Assembly: GCF_036588685.1 (NCBI RefSeq)
Contig: NC_086378.1
Coordinates: forward strand, 35,317,578 to 35,381,577
Direction: 5' to 3'
DNA length: 64,000 nucleotides
Origin: Mytilus trossulus
Taxonomy: Eukaryota > Mollusca > Bivalvia > Mytilida > Mytilidae
How positions within the stretch are numbered: position 1 is the first letter of the stretch; the number at the start of each line of letters is the position of its first letter. Position numbers and translations under genes: made by a program. This document shows, piece after piece, positions 46,621 to 60,000 of this stretch. The notes under the pieces were generated by a model that was not told where the DNA came from, made no database searches, and worked only from the letters and a program-made list of their open reading frames with translations.

Positions 46621-47060
46621 GTTCGAACAGAAAGATTTGAAAGCAGAGAAAAACTGTGTATCTTATAATCGGCATGACTTTATCAGATGACAATACTTAT
46701 ACTAAAATAAGGCTTGCGCATAGTTATATACATTAATTCAGTCACGGACCCGCGATATCACGGGTGTGTTCTAATATTATATAAATTTCAGAGCACATGA
46801 TTTCCGGATAAGGCTAAAAGAGGAATGTAGCAAAATCTCTCATAGCCCGGTAAGACAAGGTTATGCTTTGTGAAGTCTTCTTTAAAAATAAATAATTAAA
46901 AAACTTTAAATAACATTTTAATTCATATTTTTTACATTATTTTTTTTTGTATGTTGATTTTTTAGAACTGGGTCTTACTAGTTTTAAGACGTAGGACAGG
47001 TAAAGGACGTGTTTTACAATCTTTTCCTGTCAAATGACAAATCAGCTAGCGTCATAGTTA

Positions 47061-47126
47061 ATATTTTAACAGCTCCATTTGTCAACCTGTTGTTATTACT
47101 AGATCTATCAAAGGAAAATTTTACAG
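47061..47126 (+). other. Candidate 5' non-coding exon of the bestrophin gene
   Basis: A strong donor (ttacag|gtaagtg) lies at 47126/47127, and the first bestrophin coding exon has an acceptor (tttttag) ending at 47961 with 84 nt of UTR before the ATG. A spliced 5' UTR is thus likely, and this is the best donor nearby. The 5' limit of the exon is not visible and was set arbitrarily. Confidence 0.3.
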
Positions 47127-48045
47127 GTAAGTGTTTTAAATGATAGATTTAAAAGTCTTATTAAAATTCTAAGCATTTTTACTTTTTTGCAATTGTTTTG
47201 TTGAATCAAAGTTGTATAGTTTATGAAACGTAATACTACGCATGTGTTCTATACTACCCCTATGTCAACTTTAAGTTAACGCAAGTATGCATAGAAATTG
47301 GTAATCTGTCATAAACTAGTACGTGGCTACTACTTGAAAATATATCAGATAAAATCTTTCTACGAAAAAGAAAATAAACATTTTTAAAGTTTACAAATAG
47401 GAAGACTGTATTTTAGTTGCACAATTTTTACCATATAGTATTCATTTCCACGATCATGCTTTAGTCTATTCATAGGATTACCTAAAATTCAACTAAGTAT
47501 TTTATTCTTCATTCCTATTGTACTTACGATTTTTAAGTTCCCTTTTCTCTCTATTGATGCGGACAACTGTTTCCAGAATATGTTTTCTTTCATTCTTTCA
47601 TTTTTAAAATGAAAATTATTGAGTAAAAGGTTTCAGAGAGTACAGTATATTTTTTTCCTTATTGATTGAACAAATATCTGAGATAGAATTATGCCGTGTT
47701 TATTCTGGAGATATATAATCTAAATAAAAAAACACTGAAATAAAAATAGGACCAACACCTTATTTGGTATTTATCATCCAATCTAATTGATCGATTCCGT
47801 AATGCTGCAAATGATTTGTTTCTTCGTACAAAAAGATTCTCATAATTAAGTAGACATAATTATAAGGGAAACGAATTTTCGAGTAGTAACTACGAAGTAA
47901 ATGGAATTATTTAATATGCTTTCACAATACTGTCGTCTAACATTTGAATTTTACTTTTTAGAGAATTTAGCAGACATTGCAAAGTTACAAGAAGCATCAT
48001 ATCTTTATAACAGGAATACACGGATTTAAACAAAATTGTGTTACC

Positions 48046-51000
48046 ATGACAATAATTTATCAATATAAAGTAGCAACTACTGGACTAGGAACATTTACAA
48101 AACTGTTAGCAAGATGGAGGGGTAGTGTGTATAAGTTACTATATAAAGAAATGCTAATATATTCCGCTCTTTATACCGTTATCGCTTTAATTTATCGGTT
48201 GGTACTAAATGATGACCAGAGAACGTAAGTACTTTAAACCTAATGAATTTAAATATGATTTTAAATGAGAATAATAATTTTGAGAAGATTAATACCAACA
48301 GAAACATCGGAAATATTGATAAATTAATGAGCAAATTATACTAAACCAAAAGCAACACAAACCCCTTAAACATAACTATGAGGACGAACTCGAGTACTCC
48401 GGGAGGGTAAGCAATTCCTGCTCCATTCGTAGCATCTCATTGTTTCTCATGGCAAGTATCAATAAGATGATACTTTAGGGATTTTAAAAAACAGTCGAGA
48501 AAAATCGGACGGATAATGTAATACCGTGACATTTAATTTCCAGAACGACCATGTTGTCAATGTGCATATGTATGTCAATATATGCAGTAGACTTTTTGGT
48601 GATACAAATATAACTGTTTATAGATTTTACATATGGGGAACTCCGACTTCTCTTGTCAAATAAATTGTCGCCCATAGACGGAATATTCCGCTCTATTAGA
48701 AAGGTATTCATTTTTCACCCTACCCCACCCCGTATAAATTGATCCAGATACAAGGTACAGGTTGAGTCTACACATAATAAGTAAAACCCCGCCACATCAT
48801 TGTGTAACCATTATTAAAATGATAACTCTTAATGGGTTGTCACTGGGTTTTTATTTTAATATCTGGTTTACAGTAGGATCTTTGGTTCTCTATATTGACA
48901 CTGTAGATCTTTGTCGCTATTTGGAATTCTTGAAATTTGACCTAATATTTTTGGACATCATATACCTATTACCTTAGCACTATGGATGTGTTCTGTTATT
49001 GAAGATTACTAATGCTTTATATTCAGATTCTTAGACCAATTGGCATAAAGAGCATGTAATTTATCAAGGCACGGTTTGTCAGCGGGAAAAAAATTCAAGA
49101 CCCCACTTCACTAGGATTATTTATTAACTATAATCAGTTTTCCTATTGTCAAGTTCACACTCTTGACAAGCAACAGTACCATTTGCAATCAGATTAAGAC
49201 TTCTATCCATATCGACTGATATAGCATCTAAACGTTGGGAAACTTCGTCTCGCTGGGGTGAAATCCAAGAGTTCCAAGTCCCGAAGTTGAAATTACAACT
49301 TCGTAAATTTTACGGACGCCATCAAGATTTGCTATAGAACATTTCGAAATATCCGTCTCACAGGTGATAGTGGATGTGCATGTTCTTAATGTCGTAACTA
49401 AAATTACTTCCTCTTTTCCAATGTGACCTACCGAATTAGACTCATTACCGGGTTTAAACTCGTAATATACTAAATCTTGTTACAAATCTTATGATGTCTT
49501 CGTTCAATGTGTCAATCTGACATTATTACTTGTTTTCTATGTTATTGTCGTTGACCCAAAAAGCTTAGAATTCGTACAACTACCTTAAACTTTGCAATCG
49601 TTGTCTATTTTATAGCTTATAAGTGAAATGTTTAAACACGTGTATGCTACTTTAATATTTTACCTAAAATATCTTTTTAACATTATATTTATTAAGTCAG
49701 TTATATTTATAAGTATAAAAAAAACATACTGTCGGTTTTATTAATAACTTGTCAAACTTACTGACCTAGTATATGCTTCATTTTTTGACATCTTCTATTA
49801 ACATACGTAAACACAGTAGATTTGTACTGTTAAAGTGAAAGTCTTATGCAAGTATATGGCGTATATGAGTGAAATATTTCAAATATGTCAAGTTGTTCAT
49901 ATACGTTATCTGGATGGAGCTAAAATAATAAGAATATATATCTTAAATTTTAGAAAAATCTTTTGAGCATAAAATGGAAATACAGATGCTGTAGATATGT
50001 ATTAGGGGGCAAAAACATAGTTCACGAAACAAACAAATAGCACCGACAAAAAAAAAAGACCGAGGATCATGAACCATTTTAAATATGTGTGTCCTTGGGG
50101 ACATTGCACAATATACATATATGGTTAATTATTGGTTGATTTCCGTCCAGTGGCAAATATTTTGTTCCTTTTTAAAGATGAGAACAAATTAACAATGCAT
50201 ATAACCATTAGCTAGTGGTATGAAGCCTGTCCGGCATATATGGTTGGGAAATTTTGGCTGCCACTTGAAAAAAGGGTAATTTGACAAGGGACAGAAATTT
50301 TGCTTTGCAAGAGGCCAGATACGCGGATCTCTAATAGATATTTTGAAAGAGTTCTTACAGTGCAGAGAGCCTGACGCTATCATTATACGAGGCACTCGAT
50401 TTAACGTCACAATTCTAGTCGAACGTGGCAGCGTACTTTTACATCCTATACAGTGAAACAGCTTTCTACTTTGGTGATGGTTTTACTGCCTCTCGAAAGA
50501 AGACCAAAGTGATAATATTTTTATTCCGCAGTTAAAATCCTGATTACGACATTACTTTTTTTGTTTTGTTAAACATTATAATGTTATATAATGAACAGAA
50601 ATATATAGTAACTAAAATGTTTCCTTTTCTTTTCTGTCAGATTATTTGAAAAGGTTGTGATATCATGTAATCAGTATACTTCCTATATTCCTCTGTCATT
50701 TGTTCTCGGATTTTATGTTTCCATGGTAGTTTCAAGATGGTGGAGACAATTCCAGAATTTTCCTTGGCCAGACAGGTAATTCTATAACATAAGTTGTTTT
50801 TACTGCTTTCATAAAAAAAAGAATATTTCGCATATTTAAGTGATACATATGTAAATACAATTTGATGACATAATACTTTAAACAAAATTATATCCGGGAT
50901 GGTTGAGCATCACTATACTTGTTTAAGGAGATGTGGTTTGATTGTTAATGATAAAGATATCCTTAAACCCTAAAGGACAAAACAAAATTAGTCAGCTATA

Positions 51001-54000
51001 TATTTAAAAGTTTCCAGCATTAAAAAATGTGAAGCATTTCAAAGGAAAAACTTCGGCCTCGCACTTGTTCAGAAACAATTTCTTCCAATACTTAATTTAA
51101 AAAGAAGTTAAGGTATGATTGCCAATGAGACAACACTCAGTAACAGACCAAATGACACAAAAATAAACTATATGTCGTCGTACAACCTTCAACAAGGAAC
51201 AAACCCCATACCGCATAGTCGGCTGTTATAGGCCCCGAAATGAAAAAATGTAGAACAATTCAAACGAGAAAACTAACGGCATAATTAACGTACAAAAAAT
51301 GAACAAAAAAAACAAATATGTAACACATCAACAAACGACAACCACTGAATTACAGGCTCCTGACTTGGGACAAACACATACATGTTGTTTAATCATGTTA
51401 TCGGGACACACATCCATCCCTAACCTAGGACAGAGGTGTGACAGTACAACATAAGAACAAACCATAAAAATCAGTTGGACTGTCAACCAGAATACCTCCA
51501 AGGAATTAAGTATAAAGACATCATAATCAGTCAGTGAAATTCCAAAACTAGAGTATTGATAGGATGTATGGGTATTAGTGTTGATAACAGATTCATGAAT
51601 ATGGTAAATAAACTGACTTGAAATCAAATGTTATGAGAAATTAAAGTTGTATTGTTTTCTCCTTGACAACACCAATGTCTGCCTAAAACTGTATATAGAG
51701 GTTGTATGGATTACCATTGACACCAAATGCGCCTCTTTATAACAAATGTTCCTGAATTTAGTTTTGAATGAAATGCTATATATATCCACAATTTCCAATA
51801 ATTTTGCTCTTTGTTTGGTCCAATCTTACGATGTTTATATATTCAAACTCGTTCAATAAGGCTTTGTCTGTACCAATGGTAAACTAGTCGGGGATATCGT
51901 TTCCACCAATTACTTAAAAACCAGAGTTTATTAATTCATAGTTAGATTAATAGTTTCGAAGTTTTGATGTACCTGAAGAAACCTTCTTGCAGACATTTTA
52001 ATTCATATTTCAATATGTATAGTTTATGACTAAACTCAGAGAGACTCGTCGAAATCGCATTTGATTGATAAATTCAACAACGCTCATTGGGGTAAATTTC
52101 AGCACTTTATTAAAAATATTCTTGATTATTTAACCCAATGAACTTACTTTAAATAAATCAAATTAAAACGGTAATAACTGTCCTTTTCTAGATTTAGATA
52201 TTTCGGTTTTAAACGGGAAACTCCACAAACAAAATTAACGACAAAAGGGACATTTTTTCGTTCAAATTGTTTATTTTCCATTTTTAGATGGTGATGTTCC
52301 TTTGGCACCATCTTATGGTGTTTATATTTCACATCTCGTTCACTATGCCCGTTTCTGTTGTGACGTTTTCGATTTTAACGAACGTAATCTATGTATTACT
52401 GGTAGATTATTAAACCAGGGATATCGTTACCATAAATTACTCAAACCTTTTACTAAATTTGTCCATACATTTAAAGATTTGGTTTTCAAGTTTGATTGTA
52501 CCTGTAGAAACCTCATTTTCCCGGAAATATTATTAAACGTGCCCGGAAATTTAGAGATGATCCTTGTAAACTTATCGTTCCTTTAAAAAAAAAACTTATT
52601 CTGAAAGGTTAACAATTCGACACTGTAATAAGATCATTGAAAATTGTTTTCATTGGTATAAATATTGATTTTGTTATCAGTAAATTAAAAGCAAACTAAA
52701 TATTACTAGTATGTTATATACATGTACATAAACACATTCATGGACCTACAATATGTCGAACGCTGTATCTTGGCATTGTACAAAGTCATGTTTTTCTCTG
52801 ACCGTTTAGGACGTCCTTACACTAAATCCATTGTATGTTGGAAGTGTACGGATTGAAAATTTGGTCTTAGATGCATATTTTTTTATCAGTTGGTAGTGGC
52901 TTTGAACTAGCTGTCAGCTAACTGCGAGTACTCTCAGATCTGTCCATAGTGTCTTTTTGATGTTGGGATGTAGAAGTACCCGGCCACGTCCACTTGTATT
53001 TTTTTTCAACTGAGTTTTCTCGTTCGGTCTTATTTTGTACTGTTATACCACTGTCTCAGGTTAGCGAGAGAGTTGGGACCCCGCCACATTGTGTATGTAT
53101 GTGCCTGTAAATAAACTCATCATAGATACCCCGACTAAATTTAGTATACATCAGACGCGCGTTTTTTTTCTACAAAAGACTTATCAGTGACGCTCGAATC
53201 CAAAAAAGTTAAAAAGGCCAAATAAAGTACGAAGTTGAAGAGCAAATTCCTAAAAGTTTTGCCATATATAGCTAACTTAAGGTAATCTATGCCCGAGGTA
53301 GAAAAGCCTAAGTATTTCAAAAAAATCAAAAAATTGTAAACAGTAAATTCAGTGGTTGTCGTTTGTTTATGAGTTACATATTTGTTTTTCGTTTATTTTT
53401 TTCTTAAAATAAGTAAGACTGTTATTTTTCACGTTTAAATTGTTTAACATTGTCATTTCGGGGCCTTTTATAGCTGACTGCGGTATGGGCTTTGCTCATT
53501 GTTAAAGTCCGTACGGTGACTCAAGTTGTTAATTTCTGTGTCATTTTGGTCTCTTGTGGAGAGTTGTCTCATTGACAATCGTACCTCATCTTCTTTTTTT
53601 ATATATATATAACTCATTACTACGAGAGAGAAAATTCAGAAAACCGCTTTGCTTAATTCTCGTCTAATTTGATATTTTAAGACTCATTACTAGTGATTAG
53701 TGGTCAAGAATTATGTGTAACAGCTTTTGAAAAACAATTATAGGACCGTATTCATGTTGTGTTGTTATCTTCCCGGACAAACAGACAGGAAGCGGGTACT
53801 CAGAAGAACTGTTGCAAGATATCTGATGTTTGGAATTATACTAATAGCTCGTTCAATAAGTGTAGCTGTCATGAAAAGATTTCCTACGCTGGACCACATA
53901 GTAGAAGCAGGTAACAAACAAGTTCTTATTATAAAAAGAAAAAGTTTCTGTGCTCCACCTAGGAACATTATGTATTGCGGTGTGTGCGTCCGTTAGTCCG

Positions 54001-57000
54001 TCTGTCCCGGTTCAAGTATAGAATTTTGGTCAAGGTAGTTTTTGAATAAGTTGAATTCCAATCAACCTAAAACTTAGTACACATGTTCCCTACGATATGA
54101 TCTTTCTAATTTTAATGCCCAATTATAGTTTTGACCCAAAAAAAACACCGGTCCACTGAACATAGAAACATGATAATTTTATTGTACTATTAACATAACC
54201 TTGTTTAATTTATTTAATTTTATAAAAGACAAACGAATACTTTTCAAACTTTACATAGTAATTAAGATTGATTGACTGTCGATTGTTTAACCGTCAAGTG
54301 GCAAATAATTTGTTGCAGGAGTTCTCGAACGTAAGATGAGCTTAGCTATTAGCACCTGGCCTCTATCGACGTGACGTGCTTGCGTATTTATACATCCCAC
54401 ACAATCAAACTAAAGTCTAAAATGGCTGTTTTTTACGAATGGGTGAAGTTCGTGCATGGTGAAATAAACTTAGCATATTTTATTATTCCAATCGTGCACG
54501 TGTTGGTGTATTGATAAGTGCAGTACAATAATATCATTCATAACTGAATGAATCAGTTTGTTAATGAATAAAACATAGTTTTGTACATTCTTGTAACTAA
54601 CGAGTATGTATATTATTTCTGGTCATCTCTACGAGGTGAAAGAGAGATAACTCCTACTCACCATTAGCACTGGGTAATTGAAAATGCTTAAAACATGTTC
54701 AGATCCTTTATAGCAGGTTCCAATAAAGACAACAGTAGTATACCGCTGTTCGAAACTCATAAATCGATTGAGAATAAAACAAATCCGGGTTACAAACAAA
54801 AAATGAGGGAAACGCATCAAATATATTTGATTCAATTAAATGGCACATACTATACCAAATTGATACGCTATCAGACTCCGATCAGTTTGCATTTTTCTTA
54901 TACTATTATATCAATTTCCTAGTGAAGATTTTAGCAGAATCATTTGCGAATACTTGTTTCGACTTGAGGATGTATGAACTATTTTTTCCTGGAAAAAAAG
55001 CAAAGAACAATCAAATACTAGTAGATTCATCAGTCAAATATAGTTGTGTAGACAAATTTATTCTACGATATGAAAATAAACTGACAATGCTATTGGTATA
55101 AAAGAAAAAGGCAAACAGAAAATCAATAGTATACAAAACACAACCTAGAAAACCAGACACAAAGTAACACAAACCCTCTTGATTATATAAAAAAAAGAAA
55201 GAAGATAATATAAAGGTTGATATAAATAAGCAACAAACAATAAGTACTATAAAGAACAATGGAACACATTTATGTACCGAAAATAGAAAAAGACTTAAAT
55301 TGCTCCAAAATGGTTGGTCTGTATCCTTTATACGTCAGCAATCTGTATTTTTGTTTACTTCTTTAGGATTCATTACAAAAGAGGAAGCAATGATGTATGA
55401 AAACATTGATTGCAGATACAACAAGTTTTGGGTTCCCTTCATGTGGATCAATAGTGTTCTTGTAACCGCAAGAAAAGAAGGTCTTATACAAACTGAATGG
55501 GGACTCAGAATGATAATAGAGGTATGTTATATAATGATAGTCTTTACCACTTAAATAAAACACTTAATAGTATAACAGGTACATAGTACTGTGTCAGAAC
55601 TATAAATAAAACAATGATGTGGGTAAATAAACTCATCATAGATACCAGGACTAAATTTAATATATACGCCAGACGCGCGTTTCGTCTAAAAAAGACTCAC
55701 CGCGCAGTGACGCTCGAATCCAAAAAAGTTTAAAATGCCAAAAAAAGTACGAAGTTGAAGAGGATTGATGACCAAAATTCCTAAAAGTTTTGCAAAATAC
55801 CGCTAGTTTAAGTAATCTATGGCTGAGGTAGTAAAGTCAGTAAGTTGGATTATGATTTATGCAGCACATGGTAAATGCAATGAAAAAATAGAGTTTCGTT
55901 AGCTGGTGAGGTAAACAAACAGGGACGCCTAAATACATTGATATCAACACAAAATAAGCAACATATTTTGCCATGAAGCTTTCGTTTTAGACTACTTAGG
56001 GATAAATGATCGTGAATAAATACCGGTCATTTACATTCAAATTCGGAGAATATAATTATACAAATGTGTGGGAATAAAACATGCTGTAAAGATGCACAAG
56101 GGCCCTCGCAACAACTCTTGATTCGGGCAAAAAATATAAACCCATAGTACAAAGGGCGTTGGTTTGGCTGTATGAATACGAAGCCATGTCCAGTCTATGT
56201 TAGGACTTTAATTTCATTGTCTCGTGCAACGTTGCCCGTGGTGTAGTGGTTAGTGCATCGGACTACTAACACAATGGTTCCTGGTTCGATTCCTTGTTTC
56301 CCAATCCACTATAAATAAATATGTTTAAACTAATGAGAGATTACCATTGTAATCCCAGATGTTTTTATGGCAAACTTTCTGTTTCAGCCTCTTGCAGACA
56401 TTAGAGATACTTGTTCGAAGTGTTTTGTATACGACTGGATAACAATACCTTTGGTATACACCCAGGTGACTATATTACTCAGTTAGCGTTAGTCCGACAT
56501 TTAAATCCTTCATTATTCATGTTCATAAGGGTTGTCTCTTGTTTTACATTTTGAAATTAATTATACATGCATGGCATCTTACATTGCCTCAGACTAATAC
56601 TTATATTGTCTTGAAAACAATGAAAACAAATATAACTAAACTTGCGTCCGTAGTGCTTTTCTGGATTTACCTTCATCTGGAACCCTCCTATTCTATTGTT
56701 GTAAAGCATTTTAAAAATGTGGAATTCCTATGTTTGTAAACCGAGGCCCAAACAGTAAGTGTTAAATACAAATGAAATATTATGAACCAATTAAATTCCA
56801 AGTGTGGATAGAGTTAAAGTGTGAGAAAAATGTAAGTATTTGGGATAACGTAAAACGAGATAGCATCTTATCGACAAAATTACATCAGGAGAACAACAAA
56901 AGTCCTCGACAATGGAAAGGTTTCTGTACAAGCCCTACATTGTCCCACGTTCTAAAATGTTCATACACAAAACAAAAACTACCTTCAATACTTCAATCTC

Positions 57001-60000
57001 CTAAAAAAAAATTGTAAAAAAACAAGGAAAAATGTACAGAAAATTAACGTATCACTTAAATAACGGTATTATAGATAACAAAACACACAAGTGTTGTACA
57101 TGCAACACCGCATGCAATTCTTAAACGTGTCGTGTTCCTCTTTTCTTGTGGAATTAATTCTACGATTGTATTATGTAAAGGAATTAGTTTATCATTACTA
57201 TATTATAGGTTGTAACGTTAGCCGTGTACACATTTTTTGCAACAACATTGATAAGTCAACAGTTCCTTGATCCTTCGAAGAACTACAAAGGATATGGAAT
57301 GGATTTTTATATTCCTATATTCACATTGCTGCAATTTTTCTTCTATATGGGGTGGCTAAAGGTAAGTTGTTGATACAGACTGTTATTATATAAGTTTTAT
57401 CGTAAATAAAAAAAAATTGACATTTGAATTTCTTGTTTTCATTGTAAATTAATAAAATATTTGAAAGACGGTCCAAAAATTCGTAATTTGCCAGGAGACA
57501 GACTCAATGTTACCATAGTCTCATTACTTATGTACAAGTAATGAAGAAAATTAGACTGATTTTTGTGTTTGTCTTTTATTAGGTGTAAAAACTTTTGTAT
57601 TAAGCACACAAATAAAAAGCATTTAACTATTTTAACCTTGTTATGCTAAAACCAGGAAATTCAAAATTTGGCATTCCTATATAAAACCAATGAGCTTTGA
57701 TGTGACAGCCAATGATACTAATACCCAAATGAAGTCCAAAACACACGAATGAAAACAAATAAATGTCACCATACGGACTTATAGAACCAAATCTGTAAGA
57801 TGTCTGTGAAAAAGCATGATCTTGTGAAATGCCAAAATAGAAGACTACTGAAAATAGAATCCATTTTAGAACAGATAAAGACATAATTCGAATATCAAAG
57901 TACAGCGTAAGTTTATAACTTTTAAAAATAAGTTGGATATTTTTTTTCTCGAAAGATTAACGCTATATATGCTTTGTTATGAATTAATTATGGAGGTCAT
58001 GCCTTTCATATGGACCTTTACCACTTACAAAATACGCGATTGTCTCTACCAATGAAAATAATGGAGTGATTTTTATTTCATGTAAAATTCACCACATAGG
58101 AGAATGAATATAGATTATTCGTAGATTATTATTTCTTTCTTTTGAGGTAGCAGAACAGTTAATTAATCCGTTTGGAGAAGATGACGATGACTTTGATATA
58201 AACTGGTTGATTGATAGACACGCTGCTGTATGTAATGCTACTTTCTATTTCTCGTTGTTTCCATGAGCTGTAGTTATTTTTGGCTCACAAATGTAGTTTC
58301 TGAATTTTACAGGCGTCAGTAGATTTTCAAGTTAAAGCATAAAAAAGACGGGTTGTTATTAAAGTGAGAGGGTTAGCGCTATAGAACCAGGTTTAATCCA
58401 CCATTTTCTACATTTGAAAATGCCTGTACCAAGTCAGGAATATGACAGTTCTTGTCCATTCGTTTTTGATGCGTTTTGTTTTTTGATTTTGCCATGTGAT
58501 TATGGACTTTCCAAATTGATTTTCCTCTGAGTTCAGTATTTTTGTGATTTTACTTTTTAGCATAGGAAAACTAAACAGTTGATATAATTATAAAATGGTG
58601 TTAATATTGATAATTTTATATCGGTTGATAATAAGCTTCTCTTATTGGATAAAAAGGGACCACATGACATTCATTATTCTTCAGTAATAAATTCCATCGG
58701 TCATTAACAGAACGAAACGGACTAGAAAACCGGTCGTTAACGGATTTTCCCATGATAATGACCGATGGGGCGTGGTTTCCTGCTGTTTTTGACCGTTGGT
58801 GCGTGGTGTGGTTGCCATCTGTTAATGACCACTTGGGCGTGGTTTCTCTGTTAATGACCTCTGTTTAGAGATATGTCCCTTCAAAAAACATTTTCCTGTT
58901 TTCAATATTTTATTTAAGTTGTTGAATTGTTTACCATATGTTTTGGTAAATTATAAAATTATAGAGGACTTGTTTTAGTATTCATTAACAATAGAAAAAT
59001 ATATAAAAACACAAGCAATTCTTTATTGGGCTAGATTAAATACTGAAAACATAAACCCGTTACTAAAAGAAAGTTATACATTAAGTAAACACCTTGATTC
59101 ACAAGGAGTTTATACTTGGTTCACTTTTATAAAAGACTCAACACAAGAAATAAATATTGATACACAAAAAGTAATGTCCTGTCAAAACATGGAACAAGTT
59201 AACAAATTAAAGACTTGGATTAAGAATACTACAAGTAAATTTTATACAGAACTACTGGAAAATAAAATAAATAGTTTGAACGAAAATAACAAACTTTTTC
59301 TTTACAAAAATATTAAAGTCAAACAAGACCAAGAATTTTATCTTAAATATCAAAATTTTGAAACTAGACGTTTATTTACAAAAATCAGAATTAGTGACCA
59401 TAATTTGCTCATTGAAAAGGGCAGATATCTAAAAATACCTCGAGACAATAGAACATGTCCAACTTGTAAAACCTTAGAAGATGAAAATCACTTTCTCCTC
59501 CACTGTCAAATTAATAACGTTTTACGTATAAAACTTTTTAATGACATGGCAATAGATAATCCTATGTTTCCAAATCTATCTGATACACAAAAACTAGTAA
59601 TTCTACTAAATCCTTCTAATATAAACCAAGTGAAAAAAACCAGGTTCCTTTATAAAACAGTCTTTAGAGCTGAGGACAGGGGACTCTTAGTTAGTTTTAC
59701 TTGTATATATATAGATATGTGTGTGTTCAACTCAGTTATTTTATTGTTGTTGTTACTTTTGTTTATGTCACAAGTATAATGTTACTTATATGACAAATAA
59801 AGATTATTATATTAACAGAAAGAGTGCACTAAAATGAATGGCATAATATTGCTACGACTGGTTTTAACTCTTTGCCATAGAAATCGTACAACTACTCGAG
59901 TTTGCTTTGGACATTTTGAATTTATGAGAATTTTCTGAAACATGGTTCCTCAATGAAATAAACATAATAGTTTTTGAATAACTGGTCATCGGCTCAGTCA

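Larger units (their letters stand above)
43991..46773. mobile_element. Candidate TA-flanked inverted-repeat element (2.8 kb)
   Basis: Left end TAGAACACACCCGCGAAATC then GCGGG; right end is its reverse complement with two differences in 25 (CCCGCGATATCACGGGTGTG then TTCTA). TA sits immediately outside GAACACACC on both sides, which would suit a Tc1/mariner-type target. The ends are themselves palindromic (CCCGCGATATCGCGGG-like). No transposase frame is visible, so this may be a non-autonomous element or two independent small elements facing each other. Confidence 0.4.

Noticed and set aside
56234-56302. Functional tRNA gene
   Set aside because: A and B boxes are good, but acceptor and anticodon arms do not pair; kept only as tRNA-derived repeat.
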